Source: Algorimicrobium echini
Lineage (GTDB): Bacteria; Bacteroidota; Bacteroidia; Flavobacteriales; Flavobacteriaceae
Assembly: GCF_900115185.1 (NCBI RefSeq)
Contig: NZ_FOVN01000002.1
Location: forward strand, 404,335 to 468,334
Reading direction: 5' to 3'
DNA length: 64,000 nucleotides
Part shown: positions 52,484-60,772 of the stretch, piece by piece
How positions within the stretch are numbered: position 1 is the first letter of the stretch
Layout: every line of letters starts with the position of its first letter
The notes under the pieces: model-generated
What the model was told of the DNA's origin: nothing
The model's input: only the letters and a program-made list of their open reading frames with translations
The model's database searches: none
Made by a program: the position numbers and the translations under genes

Positions 52484-55390
52484 TGCTTGTTTTAAAATAC
52501 TGATGGGATGACTCACTATGCGTCCAGTTCCATCCATTATTTGGTGTCGGCAACTTGTACCATTTGCCGAAATAATAGTATCCTTACAAGCGTTTCTAAT
52601 AGCTGGAAAAAGGGTTTGCTCTCCTATTTGCATACTCACTTCGTAATGTTCTTTTTCGTAACCAAAACTACCTGCCATTCCACAACAACCACTAGGAATA
52701 ATTGTCACGCTATAATTTTTAGGTAAATTCAATATATCAAAACTTGTTTTTTGGTTGCTTAATGCTTTTTGATGGCAATGACCATGAAACTTAATGGTTT
52801 TTTTATCTGTTGTAAATTGTTCTGACTTAATATTTCCTAAAATAATTTCGTTTTGAAGGAATTCCTCAATTAAAAAGCAATTTTTAGCAAGTTTTTTAGC
52901 TGACTCTTTATTGTTTGCTAATTTGATATATTCATCTCGAAACGTTAAAATAGCGGATGGCTCAATACCAATCAAAGGTGTTGTTTCTGATATGACTTTA
53001 GAAAAAATAGACAGGTTCTTATTGGCAATTTTTTGAGCTTGTTCAAGAAACCCTTTCGATAAAAAAGCACGCCCAGATTCTTTATGTTTAATATGCTTTA
53101 CCTCATAATTTAAAGCGTGTAAAAGCTGCAACGCATCTTGACCTATTTCGGAGTCCAAATGATTTGTAAATTCATCATTGAAAAAATAAACTGTTTTTAT
53201 TTTATTGCTTCTATTAGATTGTTTTAGTGTATTTTGAATATGATTATTTAAACTAACACTTGAAACAAGTGGCAAATTTCGTTTTGTTGCTATTCCTAAT
53301 AATTTTTTAATACTGGAACTTGTATATTCATTTGAAAACATAAAATTAGTTATACTTGAAAAACGACTTCCATAGGAATTCAATAGGTTATTATAAGCAA
53401 ACATTTTAGTTCGTAAACTGCTTCCGTTTTCTTTTTGGTATTGATATTCAAATTCCGCTTTCAAACTTGCCACATCCACACTGCTCGGACATTCACTTGC
53501 ACATGCTTTACAACTCACACACAAATCGAAGACCTCCTTTAGTTCCTCATGATTAAACCTATTAGCTTTGTTAGAAGTGGTTAAAAATTCACGCAAGGCG
53601 TTAGCTCGAGCTCGTGTGGTATCTTTTTCATTTCTGGTAGCGCGATAACTAGGACACATGGTTCCTCCAAATTCAGGCAGTTTTCTGCAATCACCAGAAC
53701 CATTGCACTTTTCAGCTTCCCGTAAGATTCCTAATGACGCCGAAAAATCTAAAACTGTTTTAATTTCAGGTTCTTCGCGCCCAGTTTTATAACGCAAATT
53801 TTCATCCATTGGAAAAGCATCGACTATTTTTCCAGGATTAAAAATAGTATTTGGGTCGAACGTATTTTTGATGCGTTTAATAATAGCATAATTTGCCTCA
53901 CCTATCATTAATGGAATAAATTCTGCCCTTACAATACCATCACCATGTTCTCCACTCATGGAACCTTGATAGGATTTCACAAGTTTGGCCACATCGGTAG
54001 TAATTTTACGGAATAAAACGACATCCTCCTTTTGTTTCAAGTTTAAAATTGGTCGTAAATGCAACTCACCCGCACCTGCATGAGCATAATATACTGCCTT
54101 TTGATTATAGCTAGTCATGAGTTTGGTAAAATCTGAAATATAATCAGCTAAATCAGATAATGCTACTGCTGTATCTTCAATACAGGCGGCCGATTTCTTA
54201 TCGCCAATGATATTTCCTAATAATCCCAATCCGGCTTTTCGTAATTCCATAGCCTGATTAATATGTTCGCCCTTAAGGACAACTTGCGCATAGCATAAAC
54301 CCAGTTTGGTAACTGTTTCCTGTAATTTTTGGACTTGTTCTAATAAATCTGATACCGAGTTTGCACGCACTTCACACATTAAAATAGCTTCTGGGTCTCC
54401 TGCTACAAACTGTCTGTTTTCTTGCTGGTTTTTATTGTGTTTTGTTAAATCTAGAATGGTTTTATCCATCATTTCGCAAGTGTGCAAATCATGCTGCATA
54501 ACGGTTTCAACAGTTTGCAGGCAAGATTCGATAGACTCAAAATGCAAGCATACTAATGCTGAATTTATCGGAGGCAATTCGTCTAATTGCAAGGTTATTT
54601 CTGTAGTAAATGCTAAAGTTCCTTCGCTTCCAGATAATAATTGACACATGTTAAAGCGTTTATCTGAAATGGTAAACACATCTGAATCAATTAACTTATC
54701 AAGAGCATATCCCGTGTTTCTTCTATGAATTTCTGGTTTTGGAAATTCTTTTAATATTTCTGATTGAACTGATTTCGATATAAGTTCCTCAAAAATAGAT
54801 TTATAAATGCGCCCTTCTAATGTAGGCAAAAGTGTTTTTTTATGAAATTCTTCTTTTGAAATTGCTGAAAATACAGCTTCACTACCATCACTTAAAATGG
54901 TGCGAAGTGTTTTCACTTTATCTCGCGTTACACCAAATTGAATGGAGGTTGTTCCTGATGAATTATTACCAACCATACCGCCAATCATACACCTGTTTGA
55001 TGTGGAAGTATTTGGCCCAAAAAACAAGCCATGAGGCTCCAAATAGTTGTTCAATGCATCCCGAACAACGCCAGGTTGCACCGTTATGGTTTTTGCTGCT
55101 TTGTTGAAACTTACAATCTGATTAAAATATTTGGACACATCAACAACAATTCCTGTTCCTACACATTGTCCTGCTAAAGACGTTCCTGCAGTTCTAGGTA
55201 TTAAAGATGTTTTATGCTTTTCAGCAAATTGAATAAGTATTTTAAGGTCTTCATTATCTTTTGGATACGCTATAGCCAACGGTAGCAAACGATAAACAGA
55301 GGCATCGGTTGCATATAGTGATTTCATTAAATTATCAAAAAACAATTCGCCTTTTAAACGTTCTTTTAATGCTAATAAATACGGCTTCAA
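52475..55390 (-). CDS. FAD- and Fe-S-containing 2-hydroxyacid dehydrogenase (GlcD/Dld-GlpC fusion type)
   Basis: A 971-residue protein. An N-terminal PCMH-type FAD domain (PRTAGTSLAGQCVG, GMVGNNSSGTTSIQFG) is followed by an FAD-oxidase C domain with HAGAGELHLRP and SGEHGDGIVRAEF. An Fe-S part then has CNGSGDC and the cluster CVSCKACASECPSS. Two CCG-type domains end it (FHGHCHQKALSN and SGCCGMAGSFGYEKEHYE). This matches the YdiJ-like D-2-hydroxyglutarate or D-lactate dehydrogenases, which pass electrons to the respiratory chain. The exact substrate is not shown. Confidence 0.9.
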   Translation of the reverse strand: MKPYLLALKERLKGELFFDNLMKSLYATDASVYRLLPLAIAYPKDNEDLKILIQFAEKHKTSLIPRTAGTSLAGQCVGTGIVVDVSKYFNQIVSFNKAAKTITVQPGVVRDALNNYLEPHGLFFGPNTSTSNRCMIGGMVGNNSSGTTSIQFGVTRDKVKTLRTILSDGSEAVFSAISKEEFHKKTLLPTLEGRIYKSIFEELISKSVQSEILKEFPKPEIHRRNTGYALDKLIDSDVFTISDKRFNMCQLLSGSEGTLAFTTEITLQLDELPPINSALVCLHFESIESCLQTVETVMQHDLHTCEMMDKTILDLTKHNKNQQENRQFVAGDPEAILMCEVRANSVSDLLEQVQKLQETVTKLGLCYAQVVLKGEHINQAMELRKAGLGLLGNIIGDKKSAACIEDTAVALSDLADYISDFTKLMTSYNQKAVYYAHAGAGELHLRPILNLKQKEDVVLFRKITTDVAKLVKSYQGSMSGEHGDGIVRAEFIPLMIGEANYAIIKRIKNTFDPNTIFNPGKIVDAFPMDENLRYKTGREEPEIKTVLDFSASLGILREAEKCNGSGDCRKLPEFGGTMCPSYRATRNEKDTTRARANALREFLTTSNKANRFNHEELKEVFDLCVSCKACASECPSSVDVASLKAEFEYQYQKENGSSLRTKMFAYNNLLNSYGSRFSSITNFMFSNEYTSSSIKKLLGIATKRNLPLVSSVSLNNHIQNTLKQSNRSNKIKTVYFFNDEFTNHLDSEIGQDALQLLHALNYEVKHIKHKESGRAFLSKGFLEQAQKIANKNLSIFSKVISETTPLIGIEPSAILTFRDEYIKLANNKESAKKLAKNCFLIEEFLQNEIILGNIKSEQFTTDKKTIKFHGHCHQKALSNQKTSFDILNLPKNYSVTIIPSGCCGMAGSFGYEKEHYEVSMQIGEQTLFPAIRNACKDTIISANGTSCRHQIMDGTGRIVSHPISILKQALI

Positions 55391-55454
55391 TATGTTAAGA
55401 ATTTAGATCACATTAAAGCTAATAAGAATTTCAATATATTAGGAGTTTTAACGT

Positions 55455-55462
55455 TATTTTTG
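55455..55462 (+). promoter_or_regulatory. -7 promoter box of the outer membrane protein gene
   Basis: TATTTTTG matches TAnnTTTG exactly and ends 55 bases before the ATG at 55518. No convincing -33 element was found at the usual distance. Confidence 0.5.
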
Positions 55463-55517
55463 CATTTAATATAGGCTAATATTTTATATTAAACGTAGAT
55501 ATAACAATTAAACAAAT

Positions 55518-56018
55518 ATGAAAATTATGAAAAATACATGCATGGCTATTTTAGTCGGATTAGGTTTAACTGCAACAGGATTTGCACAAGAAATTTCGAA
55601 AAATGCTATTGGTTTACGTTTAGGAGATAGCGATGGGTTTGGAGCAGAAGTGTCTTATCAACGTGCAATTGGCGATAATAATCGTTTGGAATTTGATTTT
55701 GGTTGGCGAGATGGCAATAATTATGACGGCTTTAAATTGGCAGGTTTGTACCATTGGGTTTGGAATATTGAAGGCGGTTTTAATTGGTATGCAGGTCCTG
55801 GTTTAGGCTTTGGTGCTTATAGTTTTGAAAACCCAGGACGCAAAGATGAGAATGATGCGTTTGTATTTTTAGCAGGTAATATTGGTATTGAATATAGTTT
55901 TGACTTTCCGTTATTACTGTCTTTAGATTTCAGACCTGAATTAGGATTTGGTGATGACGTTTATGATAATAACGATTTAGATTTTGACATTGGACTTGGT
56001 GTTAGATATCAATTTTAA
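55518..56018 (+). CDS. Outer membrane beta-barrel protein, porin-like
   Basis: A 166-residue protein with a signal peptide (MAILVGLGLTATGFAQE) and a mature part of alternating beta strands (AIGLRLGDSDGFGAEVSYQ, RLEFDFGWRDGNN) ending DIGLGVRYQF. The terminal aromatic residue is what the BAM machinery recognises. It belongs to the general eight-stranded barrel proteins of Bacteroidota; the function is unknown. A strong terminator follows. An alternative ATG exists three codons in (55527). Confidence 0.78.
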   Translation: MKIMKNTCMAILVGLGLTATGFAQEISKNAIGLRLGDSDGFGAEVSYQRAIGDNNRLEFDFGWRDGNNYDGFKLAGLYHWVWNIEGGFNWYAGPGLGFGAYSFENPGRKDENDAFVFLAGNIGIEYSFDFPLLLSLDFRPELGFGDDVYDNNDLDFDIGLGVRYQF

Positions 56019-56044
56019 AAGTTCAGAACGAAACAATAAAACTC

Positions 56045-56075
56045 AAGCACGTCTCTAATTGACGTGCTTTTTTTT
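56045..56075 (+). terminator. Rho-independent terminator after the outer membrane protein gene
   Basis: AAGCACGTC and GACGTGCTT form a perfect 9-bp stem with a seven-base loop, followed by a run of at least eight T. This is the strongest single terminator in the window. Confidence 0.93.
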
Positions 56076-56082
56076 ACATTTG
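56075..56082 (+). promoter_or_regulatory. -7 box directly before the nucleotidyltransferase start
   Basis: TACATTTG matches TAnnTTTG exactly and ends 4 bases before the ATG at 56087. The preceding terminator ends in the same T tract. If used, transcription would begin at or next to the start codon, giving a leaderless message. Confidence 0.5.
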
Positions 56083-56086
56083 TTTT

Positions 56087-56968
56087 ATGGGTAAAAAAAC
56101 ATTGGCAATTATGGCTGCTGGCATGGGTTCTCGCTTTGGTAGTCTTAAACAATTACATCCAATTTATGATACATTTGCTATTATAGATTACAGCATTTAT
56201 GATGCCATTATTGTGGGCTACAATCACATAGTCTTTATTGTGCGTGATGAAATTTTAATGCCGTATAAAACCAGATATACCAATAAATTACCAAATCATA
56301 TTTCAGTAGATTTTGTCGTACAAAACACGCAAATACCAAACACCCACAAACGGGCTAAACCTTGGGGAACAGGACATGCTCTACTAGCTTTAAAGCAGGC
56401 TGTTACAACTGATTTCACCTTAATAAATGCCGATGATTTCTATGGAAGAAAAGCCTTTCAACTCATGCATGATGCTTTATTTAAAGAGACTAATTTAAAT
56501 CATTATTTAGTTGCTTATACATTAAAAAACACCTTATCCGACAATGGATCGGTTTCTCGTGGCATTTGTTATATCGATAAAAACCAAAATTTAATTAGCA
56601 TTGAAGAACTTACCACTATTAAGAGGAATGATGATGGCGAAATAACTTCACAAACAAATCTAATTTCTGAAGCCCTAAACCCAACCGTTCTAGTGTCCAT
56701 GAATTTCTGGGGTTTTAAACATTCCGTTTTCGATGTTGCTAACGATCTATTCTTGAAATTCTTAAATACTATAACTGATTTTGAGAAAGACGAGTTTTAC
56801 GTTACCTATATTATAAATCATCTTATAGAAAACAATTTAGGAGATATTCAGGTTTTGATAACAGATGATATCTGGTTTGGCATGACTTATTCCGCAGATG
56901 AAGCTTTAGTTCGAGAAAATATTCAATCATGTATTTACGCTAATTTCTATCCTAAAAAGCTTTGGTAA
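56087..56968 (+). CDS. Sugar-1-phosphate nucleotidyltransferase
   Basis: A 293-residue enzyme of the NTP_transferase fold. IMAAGMGSRFGSLKQL holds the GxGxR nucleotide-binding signature at residues 9-24, and NADDFYGRK contains the metal-binding aspartates. It would join a sugar phosphate to a nucleotide. The next gene begins at the very next base and encodes a NahK-like kinase that makes hexosamine-1-phosphate. The pair therefore probably converts salvaged N-acetylhexosamine to UDP-sugar. A MurU-like role is an alternative. Confidence 0.85.
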   Translation: MGKKTLAIMAAGMGSRFGSLKQLHPIYDTFAIIDYSIYDAIIVGYNHIVFIVRDEILMPYKTRYTNKLPNHISVDFVVQNTQIPNTHKRAKPWGTGHALLALKQAVTTDFTLINADDFYGRKAFQLMHDALFKETNLNHYLVAYTLKNTLSDNGSVSRGICYIDKNQNLISIEELTTIKRNDDGEITSQTNLISEALNPTVLVSMNFWGFKHSVFDVANDLFLKFLNTITDFEKDEFYVTYIINHLIENNLGDIQVLITDDIWFGMTYSADEALVRENIQSCIYANFYPKKLW

Positions 56969-58048
56969 ATGACTCAAAAATTGAAACACATCTGTAAAGT
57001 TTTTGGTATTGAGAGCCCAATAATAAGCATTGAAACATTGCATTCTGGACATATTAACGATACTTTTTTAGTAACCCATAAAAATGATGAAAGTTTCATA
57101 TTACAAAAATTAAACAGCAAGGTTTTTAAAAATATCGAATCTGTTATTTTTAATAAAATTCTAGTTACGAATGTTTTACGAGATAATTATAAAAAAAAGA
57201 ATTTGCCGTATCAAGCTATAACCTATTTAAAAACAACTCAAAACAAATACTTACATCAGGAAGCAGACTCTTATTGGAATGTCATGGAGTTTATACCAAA
57301 CACCAAAACCCTTGAAAAAACCGAAATACCTGAAATAGCTTTTGAAGCCGGAAAGCTATATGGCGACTTTATTGTAAATACTGAATCCATTTTACCAGAG
57401 TCTGTTACTGAAACATTAAAGAATTTTCATGATGTTCCTTTTAGGTTCACACAGTTTGAAGATGCCTTAAAAGTTGCTAAACCATACCGATTAGAATTAG
57501 CAAATGATTTAATAGCTTTTGCACAAAAACATAAACAAACAATGTGTACATTGGCTTATTTACGAGCAGAAAACCGCTTCCCTATTCGGGTTACACATAA
57601 CGATGCTAAATTATCCAATATATTATTTGACAACAATAATAAAGGTAAAGCGGTTATTGATTTAGATACCATAATGCCTGGATTAATTCACTATGATTTT
57701 GGAGATTCTGTGCGTTCCATCTGCACAAAATCAACTGAAGATGAAACAGATTTATCTAAAATTTATATTGATTTAGAACTGTATGAAGCCTATTGTTCTG
57801 GATTTGCTTTAAAAACAAAGTCTATTTTAAAACCAGAAGAAATTGAATATTTGCCATTAGGTATTCAAACAATCATTTTTATAATGGGTTTACGTTTTTT
57901 AACTGATTTCTTAAATAACGATACTTATTATAAAACCACTCATGCAAATCACAACTTGGACCGTGCAATAAATCAGTTTACTTTATTAGCATCTGTTTTT
58001 GATAATTTGAAAGCTATAGAGCAAATTACAAAACAACATTTTACATAA
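56969..58048 (+). CDS. N-acetylhexosamine 1-kinase-like (NahK/APH family)
   Basis: A 359-residue APH-fold kinase, the same length as bifidobacterial NahK. It shares its diagnostic motifs: SGHINDTFLV (glycine-rich loop), RVTHNDAKLSNILF (catalytic Asp and Asn), AVIDLDTIMPG (metal-binding Asp) and YDFGDSVRSICT. NahK phosphorylates GlcNAc and GalNAc at C1. The adjacent nucleotidyltransferase and the convergent GH109-like gene fit an N-acetylhexosamine salvage route. AmgK, which acts on MurNAc, is a related alternative. Its end overlaps the GH109-like gene by 8 bases. Confidence 0.85.
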   Translation: MTQKLKHICKVFGIESPIISIETLHSGHINDTFLVTHKNDESFILQKLNSKVFKNIESVIFNKILVTNVLRDNYKKKNLPYQAITYLKTTQNKYLHQEADSYWNVMEFIPNTKTLEKTEIPEIAFEAGKLYGDFIVNTESILPESVTETLKNFHDVPFRFTQFEDALKVAKPYRLELANDLIAFAQKHKQTMCTLAYLRAENRFPIRVTHNDAKLSNILFDNNNKGKAVIDLDTIMPGLIHYDFGDSVRSICTKSTEDETDLSKIYIDLELYEAYCSGFALKTKSILKPEEIEYLPLGIQTIIFIMGLRFLTDFLNNDTYYKTTHANHNLDRAINQFTLLASVFDNLKAIEQITKQHFT

Positions 58049-59447
58049 TATCACGTAATAATTCGTTTTTCCGTTTAGCTTCCCATGTTCCACCAGTAAA
58101 ATCTGGAATTTTAGTACTTGCACTATTATTAGCAACCGATAATTCAGATAGTGGTGTAATAGCACTCCACAAAACACTATCATATAAATTGATATCCAAA
58201 GGCAAGCCTTTATTCAGACAACGTATCATTCTATATATCATAACGAAATCCATACCACCATGACCTACTGCATTAGCATCAATTTGTGTTCGTAGTTTTT
58301 TCCAAAGTGGGTGGTCATAGCGCTCCCGATACTCTTTGTATTCTTCATCTTTTAACCAGGAATGTCCCCATTGTAATTCTTCATGGCCAACATATAATCT
58401 AGATGGGTAGCCTTCATGTACCGCTTTTGTTCCTGTAACGGTATTTAATCTGGAGTACGGTCTTCCTGTATGTGTATCAAATTGAAGCATGATAGTTTTA
58501 CCTTTTTTCGTTTTAATTAAAGAAGTGTTCATATCACCACATGCAAAATTTTGAGTTCTAAAGTTTTCTTTTTTAGCAGCTTCACTCAAACTTTGTTCTT
58601 TTGAGCTCATGCTCACTAAATGGTCATAACTATCACCACGACCTATATCCATATAGAAACTAACAGGTCCTAAACCATGACCAGTATAAAAATTTCCGTT
58701 ATTGGTTTCATGGTGTTTTATGCGCCATTGATTTTCATAATATGTGGCGTCAAGCATATGCTTACGTAAATCGTGAATATAAGCGCCTTCTGCATGATTA
58801 ATATCACCAAAAACACCTTCATTAATCATATTCAATATCCAGAGTTCTTCACCATTAAAACAGCAATTCTCCATATACATGCAATGCTTTTTAGTGCGCT
58901 CTGCGACTTCAATTAATTTCCAACAATCTTTTAAGGTTAGCGCTAATGGCTGCTCACAAGCCACATGCTTATTATGTTCCATACCATAAACACACATTTC
59001 CGTATGAAAATTCCAAGGTGTTGCAATGATTAGAATGTCAATATCGTCCCGCTTGGCCATTTTTTTCCAAGCGTTTTCATCACCAAAATACAGATTGGCA
59101 CCTTCGGGTTGAATTGTTTTTAAATAGTCGTTGTTTTTTGTGACTTTATCTTCTTTTAAATCAGAAAGTGCTACAATTTCAGCGTGATTATGCGCAATTA
59201 AATACTCAAACATTTGAATCAATACAGATCCTCTATTCCCCATACCAATCATACCAACTCGCACTTTATCAATAGGTTTATCGGCATAACTCACCATATT
59301 TCCTAGCGCTTTATTAGTACCTAGCAAGGCATTTACAGCATCGACTTCTTGAATGTTTTCACGATTATTTCCAGCAATTAAACTAGGTGTCAGACCTAAA
59401 AATAATCCTGCTCTGGCAGTAAGGTTTAGAAACGATTTTCTATTCAT
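58041..59447 (-). CDS. GH109-like Gfo/Idh/MocA protein (alpha-N-acetylgalactosaminidase family)
   Basis: A 468-residue protein. An N-terminal stretch RKSFLNLTARAGLFLGLTPSLIAG looks like a Tat-type export signal. The Rossmann NAD site is IGMGNRGSVLIQMF, followed by CEQPLALTLKDCW. YTGHGLGPVSFYMDIGRGD, the RYDHPLWKK block and NAVGHGGMDF closely match the NAD-dependent alpha-N-acetylgalactosaminidase of GH109. It would release GalNAc from glycans in the periplasm. It is convergent with the kinase gene, so co-regulation is not guaranteed. Confidence 0.85.
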   Translation of the reverse strand: MNRKSFLNLTARAGLFLGLTPSLIAGNNRENIQEVDAVNALLGTNKALGNMVSYADKPIDKVRVGMIGMGNRGSVLIQMFEYLIAHNHAEIVALSDLKEDKVTKNNDYLKTIQPEGANLYFGDENAWKKMAKRDDIDILIIATPWNFHTEMCVYGMEHNKHVACEQPLALTLKDCWKLIEVAERTKKHCMYMENCCFNGEELWILNMINEGVFGDINHAEGAYIHDLRKHMLDATYYENQWRIKHHETNNGNFYTGHGLGPVSFYMDIGRGDSYDHLVSMSSKEQSLSEAAKKENFRTQNFACGDMNTSLIKTKKGKTIMLQFDTHTGRPYSRLNTVTGTKAVHEGYPSRLYVGHEELQWGHSWLKDEEYKEYRERYDHPLWKKLRTQIDANAVGHGGMDFVMIYRMIRCLNKGLPLDINLYDSVLWSAITPLSELSVANNSASTKIPDFTGGTWEAKRKNELLRDIM

Positions 59448-59528
59448 TATATGGAGGTTTTAAAATAAACCCCAAGTTATAAAATATAAGTAAATAAAAA
59501 ATAGTGTAAAAAAAGGAAATTGAATTAG

Positions 59529-60662
59529 TTAATTTTTACTTGAAGCTAACGTTTTTTGATAAATAGCCTCATATTGAGGCACTATTTTATGAATATCAAA
59601 TTTACTAGCTTGTTTTGTAGCTTGTAGTTTAAATGTACCTAATATATTGGTATCTTTTAATATAGATAGGGCATTTTTACTCATGTCTTCTACATCGCCT
59701 ACAGAGCTTAAAAACCCAGAAAGACCATGCACATTTACTTCTGGTATACCACCCGAATTACTTGAAATTACAGGTACACCAGACGCCATAGCTTCCAAAG
59801 CAGCTAAACCAAAACTTTCGGTTTCAGAAGGCAGTATAAACAAATCTGAAAAACACAAAATACGGTCAACCTCATTGCTATTACCAAGGAATACCACTTT
59901 ATTTTCTATTCCTAAATCTATTGCTAATTGCTCTGCTCCTTCTTTTTCAGGCCCTTCGCCTACCATCATTAGTTTAGCAGGTATTTCTTTTTGAATATTG
60001 TAAAAAACTCTAATGACATCCGCAATACGTTTAACTGGTCTAAAATTACTAACATGTGTAATAATACGCTCATTTTCTTGTGCCATCATAGCACGTTGGC
60101 AATCGGTAAAAGTATTAATATGCTTTCCAATATCTATAAAATTGGTTACCACTTCAATGTCATTCTTTATATCAAATAACCTTAAAGTATCTCGTTTTAA
60201 GCTTTCAGAAACGGATGTTACTGCATCAGATTGATTAATACTGAAGGTAACCGCTGTTTTATAAAATGGATGGCTTCCTACCAAGGTTATATCTGTTCCG
60301 TGAAGCGTTGTTACTATAGGTACATAAATTCCTTCTTCTTGAAGCATTTTTTTAGCCATATACGCAGCGTAAGCATGCGGAATGGCATAATGAACATGAA
60401 GCACTTCAATTTTGTGAAGTTTAACCATGTCCACCAATTTACTGGAAAGCGCTAGCTCATATGGTTGGTAATGAAATAGTGGATATTCTGGAACTGTTAC
60501 TTCATGAAAATGAACGTTACTTCCTAAAAGTTCCAACCTAACTGGTTGTTTATAGGTTATAAAGTGAACTTCATGACCACGTTTTGAAAGCTCTATTCCT
60601 AACTCTGTAGCTACTACTCCACTTCCACCAAACGTTGGGTAACAAACAATTCCTATTTTCAT
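59529..60662 (-). CDS. bshA: N-acetyl-alpha-D-glucosaminyl L-malate synthase (bacillithiol biosynthesis)
   Basis: A 377-residue GT4 enzyme with the BshA-specific start CYPTFGGSGVVATELGIEL, HVHYAIPHAYAAYMAK and THVSNFRPVKR, and the EX7E region PSETESFGLAALEAMASGVPVI. It condenses UDP-GlcNAc with L-malate, the first step of bacillithiol synthesis in the cytoplasm. Later steps (BshB, BshC) are not in the window. It is followed by a GH109-like gene and preceded by a GH3 fusion gene on the same strand, with gaps of about 80 and 110 bases. Confidence 0.93.
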   Translation of the reverse strand: MKIGIVCYPTFGGSGVVATELGIELSKRGHEVHFITYKQPVRLELLGSNVHFHEVTVPEYPLFHYQPYELALSSKLVDMVKLHKIEVLHVHYAIPHAYAAYMAKKMLQEEGIYVPIVTTLHGTDITLVGSHPFYKTAVTFSINQSDAVTSVSESLKRDTLRLFDIKNDIEVVTNFIDIGKHINTFTDCQRAMMAQENERIITHVSNFRPVKRIADVIRVFYNIQKEIPAKLMMVGEGPEKEGAEQLAIDLGIENKVVFLGNSNEVDRILCFSDLFILPSETESFGLAALEAMASGVPVISSNSGGIPEVNVHGLSGFLSSVGDVEDMSKNALSILKDTNILGTFKLQATKQASKFDIHKIVPQYEAIYQKTLASSKN

Positions 60663-60772
60663 TAATTTAACTTTTTAAATTTTTAATAAAATTTCAGTAA
60701 AAAGTGAAACTCTAATAATTAATAATCCATGCTTGGTCGGAAAAAAAGTACTTTCTATACAGGTAATTTAAA

